Positions 1 through 7,907 of a DNA stretch of 14,718 nt are shown piece by piece. Origin of the DNA: Sphingomonadaceae bacterium (GTDB taxonomy: Bacteria > Pseudomonadota > Alphaproteobacteria > Sphingomonadales > Sphingomonadaceae); contig JACMKH010000404.1 in the NCBI GenBank assembly GCA_014380205.1, forward strand, positions 1 to 14,718. Direction: 5' to 3'. Both the position numbers and the translations under genes were made by a program. The notes below the pieces were generated by a model. It was not told the DNA's origin, searched no databases, and saw only the letters and a program-made list of their open reading frames with translations. Each line of letters opens with the position of its first letter. Positions within the stretch are counted from its first letter, which is position 1.

Positions 1-30
1 GAGCAGCGTGCGGCGCGTGGGCCGGGTCAT
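1..30 (-). CDS. Start of an unidentified gene running off the left edge
   Basis: Only ten codons are visible, reading MTRPTRRTLL from an ATG at base 30 towards the window edge. The gene starts 13 bases downstream of the TonB receptor stop on the same strand, so it would be co-transcribed with it. The arginine pair followed by a threonine and leucines resembles the beginning of a secretion signal, possibly twin-arginine type, but too little is present to say. No function can be given. The ATG could also be fortuitous, because no strong ribosome binding site precedes it (GGGGCGGCC is the only purine-containing stretch). Confidence 0.45.
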   Translation of the reverse strand, partial: MTRPTRRTLL

Positions 31-43
31 GTGGCCGCCCCGA

Positions 44-2428
44 TCAGAAGCGCTGACGCACCGTCAGCCCATAGGTGCGCGGCTGGCCGATGTTAAAGCC
101 GAGTCGCGCGCGGCCTCCGCGCTCGCGGTCGAATGAGAGCAGCGGATTCTCGTCGAACACGTTGTTGACATAGACGGTGACGTCGGTGCCGCCGCCGAGC
201 TCGACGCCCGCGCTGAGGTTGACGAGCTCATAGCCGGGCAGCTTCAAATTGATGATCGTCACGTCGTTCCCGTTCGCGCCGCCGAACGGCAGCCCCGAGA
301 CGAAGCCGCGCGGGTTATTCTCCTGGTCGCTCGGCTGGGTGAAGCGGCTGCCGACATATTGCAGCGAAGCCCGCAGGAAGCCGATCGACTCGCCCGTGCC
401 GATCGGGAAGCTGTAGGCCGCGTTGGCGGCGAGCTGGACGTTGGGCACCGAGGGCAGCCGGTTGCCCGTGCGGATGCCGCCGATGACATTGCCGTTACCA
501 TCGACCACGGTCGAATCGAAGCGCGCCTCGACCACGCTTCCCGAGAAGCCGACGTCGACCCCCTCGATCGGATGCGCCGTGAACTCGAACTCGACGCCGG
601 CGGTGTGCGCCTCGGGCACGTTGAACACAATGCGCGACGAGCAGGAGCCCGCGTCGAGCGTGACCTGGAGGTTGCTGATGTCGGTGTAGAAGGCCGCGGC
701 GTTGAAGGTCACCTCCGGGATCTGGATCTTGACGCCGGTCTCGTAGTTCCACAGCGTCTCGTCGTCATAGTCCTGGAAGCCGCCGAAGATCGCCTCGTCC
801 TCGTCGCTGCACAACGGCAGGTTGAGCGGATCGTTGACGCCGCCGAGCCGGAAGCCACGCGACACCTGCGCGTTGACGGTGATGTCGGGGTGGACATCCC
901 AGCTCGCGATCAAGCGCGGCGTGATGCCGTTCGAGCTGGTCTCGTCGGTGCGTTCGTCGCCGTTCGAGAACAGCCCGCCTGAAGTGAAGCTCCGCACCTC
1001 GCTGAAGTCGTAGTAGCGCGCGCCCGCCGTCAGCGTGATCGCGTCGGTGATGTCGTAGCTGATCTCGCCGAACGCCGCGAGCTGCTCGATGTCATAGGGC
1101 AGATCGGCGTTGTAGGGCGAGTTGGCGGGGAAGCCGTTGGCCACCGCCGCCGAGGTGCCCGCGCCGAGCGCGGCGTCGGTGAACGCGTCATAGCCGGGCG
1201 TGGGCAGGCGCTGCGCATAGACGCGATCGACCTTCGAGTAGAAGCCGCCGATCAGCCACTGGAACGGCCCGGGTTCGGCCGAGCCGAGCCGGACCTCTTG
1301 CGTGAAGGTTTCGAGATCGGTGGTGTCGCGCAGATTGGAGGGGAGCAGCACCGCCTCGTCGGGAAAGCCGAGATCGACCGAGACGCTGCCGGTCAGCGCG
1401 CTCGCATCGCGGCTGACGAGAATGTCGCGGTTGATGTAGCTCGACACCGAGGTGAGCGCGACGCCACCGAACTCGAAGGTCGCGGTCAGATCGGCGATCA
1501 TCGTCTCGTCGAGGAAGCGCTCCTGGAGCAGCAGATATTGCTCGCGCTCGCCGAGCTGGATCGGCGGCCGCGTCGTGGTGTGCGGGTTGGCGTAGAGGTT
1601 GAACACCTCCTGGCGGTTGAAGCCGTCGACGTCGATCTCCTGATAGAGCACGCGCGGCGTGATCGTGATGTTCTCGTTGGGGGTGAAGGCGAGCGCGATG
1701 CGGCCGCCGAAGCGCGTGCCCGAGTTGATATCCTCCTCGTCGGGTCCATTCTCGAACAGCGCGTCGACGAAGCCGCCGTAGCGCTGGCCATAGGCTACCG
1801 CGCGGATCGCCAGCGTGTCGCCGATCGGCACGTTGATCATGCCGCGCAGATGGCCGCCGATGTCGTCGCCGTCGACGAGGTTCACGTTGCCCTCGATCAC
1901 GCCCTCGAACTGGGTCGGATCAGGCTGGTTGGTTATGTAGCGCAAGGTCCCGCCGACCGATCCCGAGCCGAACAGCGTGCCCTGCGGGCCGCGCAGCGTC
2001 TCGACGCGGTTGAGGTCGAACAGGTCGATATCGGGGGTGAACAGCGAGAGCGAGATCACCGTATCGTCGAGATAGACGCCGACCTGCTCCTTGACGCCGG
2101 GCTGATCGCGAACGACCTGGCCGGCCGAAACGCCGCGCACCGAGACCTGGCTCTGGCCCGGCCCGAGGTTCTGGATCGAGAGGCCGGCGACGTCGCGCGC
2201 GAGCTCCTCCATCGTCGTCGCGTTGGCGCGCTGGATGGCCTCCTCGGTCTGGGCGTTGACGGAGAAGGGAACGTCCTGGAGCGTGGTCTCGCGCAAGGTC
2301 GCGGTGACCACGATGACGTTGGTGTCGACCGTCTCGGGGTCCTGCGCGAAGGCGGGCGCGGCCGGAATCAGCGCGAGCGCCGAGCAGCCGGCGAGCAGAA
2401 TCTTCGATGAGTTGGATTTGGCGGACAT
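44..2428 (-). CDS. TonB-dependent outer-membrane receptor
   Basis: A 794-residue outer-membrane receptor expected to import a scarce substrate (siderophore, sugar or other large nutrient) with energy from TonB-ExbBD; the ligand cannot be told from sequence. The N-terminus is a signal peptide with likely cleavage after AFA (residue 28), followed by a TonB-box-like VIVVTAT at about 38-44. The plug domain spans roughly 45-165 and carries the family hallmark RVETLRGPQGTLFGSGS at 141-157. The rest is beta-barrel, ending in a phenylalanine as outer-membrane proteins usually do. The ATG at 2428 was chosen because GGGGAGGG lies just upstream and the signal peptide starts there; the frame stays open further upstream but that part is proline/arginine-rich and not protein-like. 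The gene just downstream (from base 30) may be its partner. Family confident, substrate unknown. Confidence 0.95.
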   Translation of the reverse strand: MSAKSNSSKILLAGCSALALIPAAPAFAQDPETVDTNVIVVTATLRETTLQDVPFSVNAQTEEAIQRANATTMEELARDVAGLSIQNLGPGQSQVSVRGVSAGQVVRDQPGVKEQVGVYLDDTVISLSLFTPDIDLFDLNRVETLRGPQGTLFGSGSVGGTLRYITNQPDPTQFEGVIEGNVNLVDGDDIGGHLRGMINVPIGDTLAIRAVAYGQRYGGFVDALFENGPDEEDINSGTRFGGRIALAFTPNENITITPRVLYQEIDVDGFNRQEVFNLYANPHTTTRPPIQLGEREQYLLLQERFLDETMIADLTATFEFGGVALTSVSSYINRDILVSRDASALTGSVSVDLGFPDEAVLLPSNLRDTTDLETFTQEVRLGSAEPGPFQWLIGGFYSKVDRVYAQRLPTPGYDAFTDAALGAGTSAAVANGFPANSPYNADLPYDIEQLAAFGEISYDITDAITLTAGARYYDFSEVRSFTSGGLFSNGDERTDETSSNGITPRLIASWDVHPDITVNAQVSRGFRLGGVNDPLNLPLCSDEDEAIFGGFQDYDDETLWNYETGVKIQIPEVTFNAAAFYTDISNLQVTLDAGSCSSRIVFNVPEAHTAGVEFEFTAHPIEGVDVGFSGSVVEARFDSTVVDGNGNVIGGIRTGNRLPSVPNVQLAANAAYSFPIGTGESIGFLRASLQYVGSRFTQPSDQENNPRGFVSGLPFGGANGNDVTIINLKLPGYELVNLSAGVELGGGTDVTVYVNNVFDENPLLSFDRERGGRARLGFNIGQPRTYGLTVRQRF

Positions 2429-2542
2429 GCGTCCCTCCCCTGCATGCGTTTTGTTTATGCCGGGGGCACTACTCCCGCTGATTCGCGACCGGAAGGGTGG
2501 TTGGGGCGGGGGGCGGAAATCGCGCACCACCTGTTGCCCAAT

Positions 2543-2555
2543 CGATACAGTGTCG
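2543..2555. promoter_or_regulatory. Operator-like dyad upstream of the TonB receptor
   Basis: CGATACAGTGTCG is an imperfect palindrome of two six-base arms around a central A, with one mismatched pair. It lies about 115 bases upstream of the receptor start in the gap between amtB and the receptor. Its size and shape resemble operators of TetR-type repressors. This is pattern recognition only; no regulator gene is present in the window and no clear -35/-10 pair could be placed next to it. Confidence 0.25.
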
Positions 2556-2576
2556 CAACGAGGCGGCGGGCCAGAC

Positions 2577-2608
2577 AAAACCGGGCCGGCGCGTCGCCGC
2601 GCCGGCCC
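2577..2608 (-). terminator. Intrinsic terminator of glnK-amtB
   Basis: A perfect 11-base inverted repeat (GGGCCGGCGCG, 2583-2593, pairing with 2598-2608) encloses a four-base loop. On the minus strand the hairpin is followed, after GG, by TTTT (2580-2577). It lies about 80 bases past the amtB stop in the direction of transcription, so it most likely ends the glnK-amtB transcript and separates it from the TonB receptor. The T run is short, as is common in GC-rich genomes. Confidence 0.75.
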
Positions 2609-2686
2609 AGGCGGTTCGCAGGAGGAACCTGGTTTGGAGGGCGGCCCCGGCGCGATGCCCGTAGCTTCGGCCGCCCCCCAATCTCG

Positions 2687-4120
2687 TCAGCTCGAATAGG
2701 CGCGCTCGCCGTGCGAGGCGAGGTCGAGCCCCTCGCGCTCGTCCTCGACGCTCGGCCGCAGCCCAATCGTCTTGTCGATCGCGAGATAGAGCACGGCCGA
2801 TCCGACGCCCGACCACAATATGGTCGTCGCGACCGCCTTGATCTGCGTCAGCACCTGCCCGCCCATGTCGAACGCTCCGACGACCGCGGGCGCGACGGTG
2901 TAATCGAAGAAGCCCTGGCCGCCGAGCGCGGGATCGGCGAGCACGCCCGTCCCGATCGCGCCGACCACGCCGCCGATGAAATGGACGCCGAACACGTCGA
3001 GCGAATCGTCGTAGCCGAACCGCGATTTGACCGCCGTGACGAAGACGTAGCACACGCCCGCCGCGACGAAGCCGAGCACGATCGCCCCCATCGGCGCGGC
3101 GAAGCCCGCCGCCGGGGTGACCGCGACCAGCCCCGCGACCGCGCCCGTGATCCCGCCGAGCAGCGAGGGCTTGCCCTTGGCGATCTGCTCGATCAGCAGC
3201 CAGCCGATCGCTGCCGCCGCCGTGGCGACGAAGGTGTTGATCGTGGCGAGCGCGGCGATTCCGTTGGCCTCGAGGTTCGAGCCCGCGTTGAAGCCGAACC
3301 AGCCGACCCAGAGCAGCGCCGCGCCGACCATCGCGAGCGTGAGTGAGTGCGGCGGCATCGGCTCGCGCGGATAGCCCGTGCGCTTGCCGATGATCAGCGC
3401 GCCGACCAGCCCGGCAAGCCCGGCGTTGATGTGAACGACGGTGCCTCCCGCGAAGTCGAGCGCGCCCATCGCCCAGAGCAAGCCCGCGTCGTCGGTCGCG
3501 GCGGGGAGGAAATCGGGGCCCGCCCAATACCAGACCATGTGCGCGATAGGGAAATAGACCACCGTCACCCAGGCGACGACGAACACGATCAGCGCGCTGA
3601 ACTTCACGCGCTCGGCAAACGCCCCGACGATCAGCGCGGGCGTGATCATCGCGAAGGTCATCTGGAAGGCGATGAAGGCATATTCGGGGAGGTAGACGCC
3701 GTTGGTGAAGGTCGCCGCGAGCGTTGTCGCGTCGACGCCCATCAGGAACGCCTTGGAGAGCCCGCCAATGAACGGCCCCCCGCCCGTGAAGGCGAGGCTG
3801 TAGCCGTATGTCACCCAGATCAGCGCGACCACCGCGCAGATCGTGAACACCTGGGTGAGCACCGAGAGCATGTTCTTGGCGCGCACCAGCCCGCCGTAGA
3901 ACAACGCGAGCCCCGGAATCGTCATCAAGAGCACGAGCACCGCCGAGATCAGCATCCAGGCGGTGTCGCCCTTGCTTACCATGTCGGCGGTCGGCGTGAA
4001 CGCGGCCGCCGCCTCGGGCGCGGCCTCGGTGACGGCTTCGGCGACATTGGCCGCCCATGCGGGAAGCGCCGCGAGCAGCGTCGCGGCGCCGGCGGCGGCA
4101 AGCTTGATTGCGTGTCTCAT
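2687..4120 (-). CDS. amtB: Ammonium channel AmtB
   Basis: An inner-membrane Amt/Rh-family protein of 477 residues that conducts ammonia/ammonium into the cell when nitrogen is scarce. It has a cleavable signal sequence (residues 1-23, ending AWA) and a short alanine-rich segment, then about eleven membrane helices starting near residue 53. The two histidines that line the pore in this family are seen at 230 (in GGTVVHINAG) and 380 (in VFGVHFIGG). The C-terminal tail REGLDLASHGERAY is the conserved cytoplasmic segment that contacts the PII protein. The start follows AGGGGA, and the gene begins 16 bases after the glnK stop. This glnK-amtB pairing is a widespread nitrogen module in which GlnK plugs the channel when nitrogen becomes plentiful. 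Length and motifs are normal. Confidence 0.97.
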   Translation of the reverse strand: MRHAIKLAAAGAATLLAALPAWAANVAEAVTEAAPEAAAAFTPTADMVSKGDTAWMLISAVLVLLMTIPGLALFYGGLVRAKNMLSVLTQVFTICAVVALIWVTYGYSLAFTGGGPFIGGLSKAFLMGVDATTLAATFTNGVYLPEYAFIAFQMTFAMITPALIVGAFAERVKFSALIVFVVAWVTVVYFPIAHMVWYWAGPDFLPAATDDAGLLWAMGALDFAGGTVVHINAGLAGLVGALIIGKRTGYPREPMPPHSLTLAMVGAALLWVGWFGFNAGSNLEANGIAALATINTFVATAAAAIGWLLIEQIAKGKPSLLGGITGAVAGLVAVTPAAGFAAPMGAIVLGFVAAGVCYVFVTAVKSRFGYDDSLDVFGVHFIGGVVGAIGTGVLADPALGGQGFFDYTVAPAVVGAFDMGGQVLTQIKAVATTILWSGVGSAVLYLAIDKTIGLRPSVEDEREGLDLASHGERAYSS

Positions 4121-4136
4121 CTGTTTCCCCTGTCGC

Positions 4137-4496
<360 letters not shown>

Positions 4497-4507
4497 TCAT
4501 GCTGCAC

Positions 4508-4523
4508 TGCAACAGGCGTGCCA
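4508..4523 (-). promoter_or_regulatory. Sigma-54 (RpoN) promoter of glnK-amtB
   Basis: The minus strand reads TGGCACGCCTGTTGCA, a full match to the sigma-54 consensus TGGCACG-N4-TTGC with GG and GC at correct -24/-12 spacing. The predicted transcription start is near 4497, which leaves a leader of about 22 bases before the glnK ATG, containing its GGGAGG ribosome binding site. Sigma-54 promoters need an enhancer-binding activator, and for glnK-amtB that is normally NtrC. No clear NtrC site was found upstream; a GC-rich dyad (CGCGC-AAAG-GCGCG, 4587-4600) lies about 90-103 bases upstream of the predicted start but does not match the known consensus well. Confidence 0.9.
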
Positions 4524-4616
4524 ATCGGCCGCAGCGCGAGTTTGTGCGGCGGCGAAAGCGAGCAAGCGAACGCTTAGCCCGCCGATCGCGCAAAGGCGCG
4601 CGCGGATGCCCGATAA

Positions 4617-5417
4617 CTAGGCAGCGAGCGCGCGGATGCGAGGAAGCGCCTCAATGGCCGCGTCGTGGCCGAGCCGGACCAGCTCCTCGGCGCGCGTGAA
4701 GTTGCTCGTGTCGATATGGCCGACGGGGAGCGCGAGCTCGAGGTCGGGCGGATCGAGATCGAGCGACTGGCGCGCGAGCTGGCTAAGCATCAGCCCCATC
4801 GAGGCGCGGAACACGCTGATCGTGGTCAGCCTTGGCCGGTGGATGCCGGCGAGGCGCGATCGACCCGGATAGTCCCCCTGAAGGTTGACCGCGACGAGCG
4901 GCAGCTCGGGCGCGAGGTCGCGCGCGGGCCGAACCGGCACGGGCATCACCGGGCCGCCATCGACGAGGACCCGGCCCTCATGAACCACGGGGCGGAAGAT
5001 GCCGGGGAGCGCGATCGTCGCGTGGATCGCGTCGGCGACCGGCCCGCGATCGAGCACGACCGGCTCGCCGGCGATCAGATCGGAAGCGACCACCACGGTG
5101 GGGATCGCGAGATCCTCGAAGCTCAGATCGCCGAGGTGCTGCTGGATGAGCCGGGCGATGCCCTTGCCGCTGAGCATCGCGCCCGGACGCCACTCGGGAC
5201 CGAGATAGCGGATGACATGGCGCATGTGCGACACCGAATGCGCGAGCTCCTCGAGCGTATCGAGCCGGCCTGCGGCGTAGCTGATCGCGGCGACTCCGCC
5301 GATCGATGTCCCCGCCATCGCGCCGATGCCGATCCCCGCCTCGTCGAGCGCGCGTAGCACGCCGATATGCGCCCAGCCGAGCCCCGCGCCGCCGCCGAGC
5401 GCGAGCGCGATCCTCAT
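4617..5417 (-). CDS. Patatin-like phospholipase (RssA/NTE family)
   Basis: A 266-residue protein with the patatin fold, expected to hydrolyse acyl esters of lipids with a Ser-Asp dyad. The glycine-rich oxyanion loop GGGAGLG is at 8-14, the nucleophile motif GTSIG at 36-40 (Ser38), and the DGG motif with the catalytic Asp at 153-155. No signal peptide or membrane segment is seen, so it is probably cytoplasmic or loosely membrane-bound. It is close in size and layout to bacterial RssA-type proteins, whose natural substrates are unclear. The start ATG overlaps the stop of the upstream DUF2007 gene (ATGA), which indicates translational coupling. It is the last gene of the seven-gene minus-strand block. 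Confidence 0.92.
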   Translation of the reverse strand: MRIALALGGGAGLGWAHIGVLRALDEAGIGIGAMAGTSIGGVAAISYAAGRLDTLEELAHSVSHMRHVIRYLGPEWRPGAMLSGKGIARLIQQHLGDLSFEDLAIPTVVVASDLIAGEPVVLDRGPVADAIHATIALPGIFRPVVHEGRVLVDGGPVMPVPVRPARDLAPELPLVAVNLQGDYPGRSRLAGIHRPRLTTISVFRASMGLMLSQLARQSLDLDPPDLELALPVGHIDTSNFTRAEELVRLGHDAAIEALPRIRALAA

Positions 5418-5626
5418 CGCCGCTCGGCCGCGCGGACGATCGCCAGCGCCGCCTCGCGATCCTCCTCATGGACCATCACGCGCACCGGGATCATGATGCC
5501 GACGCTCTCGGCGATGTTCATCCCCGCATCGAAGCAGGTCGCGAAAATCCCCTCGGCGGCGAGCCGCCCCTGGACGATCGCGGCCTCCATGCCGCTAGGG
5601 AATCGCTCGAGCTCGACCAGCGCCAT
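5414..5626 (-). CDS. Small DUF2007-like protein
   Basis: A 70-residue protein beginning MALVELERF, followed by MEAAIVQGRLAAEGI and ending with VMVHEEDREAALAIVRA. This layout, a short ferredoxin-like alpha/beta domain that starts with a strand and an EA-x-I-x-x-x-L helix, fits the DUF2007 family of putative signal-transducing proteins, whose function is unknown. The ATG at 5626 was picked because the homology-like segment starts there; the frame stays open far upstream but runs antiparallel through the next gene and looks non-coding. No strong ribosome binding site is visible. Its stop overlaps the start of the patatin gene by four bases. Confidence 0.75.
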   Translation of the reverse strand: MALVELERFPSGMEAAIVQGRLAAEGIFATCFDAGMNIAESVGIMIPVRVMVHEEDREAALAIVRAAERR

Positions 5627-5667
5627 GCCGCGAGCAGATAGCGTAATGCGCCGCGCATTCCAGTGAT

Positions 5668-6372
5668 TCAGGTCACGGGCCGCAACGCCGCCCAGATCGG
5701 CAGATGGTCCGAGGCGCGCGAGGCGATCGGGCTTTGATGGACGCCGCATTCGACGATCGCCAGATCGCGCGAGACGAAGATGCGGTCGAGCGCCGCCATC
5801 GGGCGGCGGGTGTGGAAGCTTCGCCCGGTGTGGACGAGGCGGTGATCGCGGCCGAACTCCTTGAGGCAGCCGCCGCGCAGCGACCATTCGTTGAGATCGC
5901 CCATCATCACCGTGGGCATGCGGCCGAAAGCGGCGAGCGCCGCGAGCACCGCGCGCGCCTGCCGCCGCCGGACGAGCCCCGACAGATCGAGATGCATCCC
6001 GATCACGCGCAGCGCGACGCCGTCCTTGGCGATCTCGGCCATCACCGCGCCGCGCGGCTCGAGCGTGGGCAGCTCGATCGGCGCGCACGAACGCACCTCG
6101 ATTCCCTTGCGCACGAGGATGGCGTTGCCATGCCAGCCGATGCTGTGCGGGCGCATGTCGAGCGGCACCGGATGATAGTCGCTGCGGTCCTCGATCATCA
6201 GCGGCGGCATCGCCGAGGCGCGCACGCCGAAGCGCTTGTCGGCCTCCTGGAGCGCGATGACGTCGGCGTCGAGCTCGCAGAGCACGTGGAGCGTGCGCGC
6301 GGGATCGCGCCGCCGATCCAGCCCGATCGCCTTGCGCATATTATAGCTCGCGACGCGGATCAGCGGCTGCAT
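5668..6372 (-). CDS. Endonuclease/exonuclease/phosphatase-family protein
   Basis: A 234-residue metal-dependent phosphoesterase of the EEP superfamily (DNase I, exonuclease III and inositol phosphatase relatives). The catalytic set is complete: Asn11 (SYNM), Glu43 (LQEADKR), His127 (GMHLDL), Asp159 and Asn161 (GDLNEW), Asp196 (LDRIF) and the terminal Ser-Asp-His at 221-223. There is no signal peptide or transmembrane helix, so it is probably cytoplasmic. The sequence does not say whether it acts on DNA, RNA, a phospholipid head group or a nucleotide. The start is the first ATG of the conserved region, without a clear ribosome binding site, 36 bases after the DUF924 gene. Confidence 0.92.
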   Translation of the reverse strand: MQPLIRVASYNMRKAIGLDRRRDPARTLHVLCELDADVIALQEADKRFGVRASAMPPLMIEDRSDYHPVPLDMRPHSIGWHGNAILVRKGIEVRSCAPIELPTLEPRGAVMAEIAKDGVALRVIGMHLDLSGLVRRRQARAVLAALAAFGRMPTVMMGDLNEWSLRGGCLKEFGRDHRLVHTGRSFHTRRPMAALDRIFVSRDLAIVECGVHQSPIASRASDHLPIWAALRPVT

Positions 6373-6408
6373 GGCGCTAGAACGCGAGCCGGGGCGCGCG
6401 GCTCCCCG

Positions 6409-6954
6409 CTACCAAACCGCGCCCTCCTCCACCGCAGCTTCCTCCTCGGGCAAGGTCGCGCGGCCGAGTGCGGCGTTGCGGTGCGGGAAGCGGCCGAAGC
6501 GCGCGATCAGGTCGTGATGCTCGCGCGCGAAGCCCAGCGCGAAATCGTCGCCGAGCGCCTCGAACAGCGCGAGCGAGCGTCGCTGATCGGCAAGCGATTC
6601 GCTGTGCATGAAGGGCATGTAGAGGAAGTGGCGGTGGTGCGTATCGAAGCCCGCGTCATAGCCTCGCGCGATCGCGCCCTCGGCGATGGCGCGCGCGAGC
6701 ACGTCGGTCGCGAAGGCGCGCGCCTCGTGACGGAAGAGGTTGCGCGGGAACTGATCGAACAGGATGATGGTCGCGAGCGCCCGGTCCCGGGAGTCGAGAT
6801 AGTCTTCGGCCTTGCCGTGCCGTTGCGCCTCCCACAGCTCGGCGAACCGCGTGCGTATCTCGGCGTCGACCGCGTCGGATCTCGTCCACCAGCGATCGGC
6901 GCCCAGCGCTTCGAACCAATAATCGAGAATCTCGGACGCCCAGCCGCGCTCCAT
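6409..6954 (-). CDS. DUF924 family protein
   Basis: A 181-residue protein with the recognisable blocks of the DUF924 family: FWFEALG-like DYWFEALGADRWW near the N-terminus, ILFDQFPRN at 64-72, FLYMPFMHSE at 110-119 and RFGRFPHRNAALGR at 152-165. The family folds as a helical, TPR-like bundle, and its function is not established. The ATG at 6954 is preferred to an in-frame start further upstream because conserved sequence begins at residue 7 and the upstream part overlaps the DUF5996 gene. Only eight bases separate it from that gene, and there is no ribosome binding site, so translation may depend on ribosomes finishing DUF5996. Confidence 0.9.
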   Translation of the reverse strand: MERGWASEILDYWFEALGADRWWTRSDAVDAEIRTRFAELWEAQRHGKAEDYLDSRDRALATIILFDQFPRNLFRHEARAFATDVLARAIAEGAIARGYDAGFDTHHRHFLYMPFMHSESLADQRRSLALFEALGDDFALGFAREHHDLIARFGRFPHRNAALGRATLPEEEAAVEEGAVW

Positions 6955-6962
6955 GGTCGCGG

Positions 6963-7907
6963 TCAGACCAGGCGCGGCCGACCCGGCACGCCGGGCGGAC
7001 AATCGAGCGCGGCGCGATCCCAATCGCCGAGATCGGCCGCCGCATCATAGGCCGACTGGAAAAAGGCCTGGAGCGCTTCCTCGGGGTCATCGGCTTCGCG
7101 CGCCGCGTCGTAATCGAGCACGAACTCGCCGAGCTCGGCGTTCCACCCGGCCGCGTCGGGCGCGATACGCGCGTCGGCGAAGCCCTGCGGCGTCGGATAG
7201 GCATAGGCGTAGAAAGCGGCCCGCGGGTATGTATCACTGCCCGGCCAGAAGCCCGCGCTCATCACTTCGTGCGAATAGGCCTCGCGCGTCACGGCGTCGG
7301 GCAGGTTAGGCACGCCGCCCGGATGGGGCGGCGCGGCGCGGCCCGAAAAGCGCGTCATCGCCAGATCGAAGCTGCCCCAGAAAAAATGCACCGGGCTCGC
7401 CTTGCCGAGGAAGCGGGTGCGAAAGCGGGCGAGGGCCTGGTCCGCGATTGCCAGCATCCGCCAGCAACGGCGCGCGGCATCGGCGTCATAGGCGCGTTGG
7501 CGCGTGTCCTGGGTGAAGGGCACGGCATCCGCGATCTCCGAAGGCATCGGATTGATCCCCACCTCCACGCCGAGCTCGCCGAGCGCCTTCAGAACCGCGG
7601 CGTGAAAGTCCGCGATGCTGCCCGGCGCGAGCAGGATCGAATGTCGCGCGCCGTCGCTTCGCGCCAGGACGAGCCGATCATCGATGAAGTCGAAATCGAT
7701 CTGAAGATCACAGTCTCCAGCTGGCATTGGCGAGGTGGTCAGCCCCCGGGCGGTCACATAGAGCGCCACCTGCCAGCCGTGATTCTGCCACGGCGCAAGG
7801 CCGAGCCGCACCTTGCCGACGATCTGCGTCATCAGATGGAGATGCTGCGCGGTTTCGCGCCACTCCCGCCAATCGAGCACCGGCCAGGTTTCGCGCGCGC
7901 CGCTCAC
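6963..7907 (-). CDS. DUF5996 family protein
   Basis: A 314-residue protein starting at a GTG. It contains the blocks I recognise from DUF5996: WPVLDWREWRET, HLMTQIVGKVRLGL, LYVTARGLTTSPMP, QIDFDFIDDRL, KASPVHFFWGSFDLAMTRFSG and a proline/glycine-rich PPHPGG. The many conserved His, Trp and Phe residues suggest an enzyme, but the function is unknown. The GTG shares four bases with the tldD stop (GTGA), which strongly supports this start and indicates translational coupling. The same frame stays open upstream through tldD, but that part is an arginine-rich antisense-like translation without protein features. No signal peptide or membrane helix is seen. Confidence 0.9.
   Translation of the reverse strand: MSGARETWPVLDWREWRETAQHLHLMTQIVGKVRLGLAPWQNHGWQVALYVTARGLTTSPMPAGDCDLQIDFDFIDDRLVLARSDGARHSILLAPGSIADFHAAVLKALGELGVEVGINPMPSEIADAVPFTQDTRQRAYDADAARRCWRMLAIADQALARFRTRFLGKASPVHFFWGSFDLAMTRFSGRAAPPHPGGVPNLPDAVTREAYSHEVMSAGFWPGSDTYPRAAFYAYAYPTPQGFADARIAPDAAGWNAELGEFVLDYDAAREADDPEEALQAFFQSAYDAAADLGDWDRAALDCPPGVPGRPRLV

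Noticed and set aside
1298..2410. Long open frame on the plus strand opposite the TonB receptor
   Set aside because: Arg/Asp/Glu-rich antisense translation typical of GC-rich coding DNA; it lies wholly under a gene with clear motifs.
2469..4058. 529-codon open frame on the minus strand overlapping amtB in another frame
   Set aside because: It is almost entirely Arg/Gly/Ala low-complexity sequence and amtB in the same stretch is unmistakable.
4587..4600. Intrinsic terminator after the patatin gene
   Set aside because: The stem is only five bases and no T run follows it on the minus strand.
5704..7050. 448-codon plus-strand frame opposite the EEP and DUF924 genes
   Set aside because: No protein-like features; the minus-strand genes carry full catalytic and family motifs.
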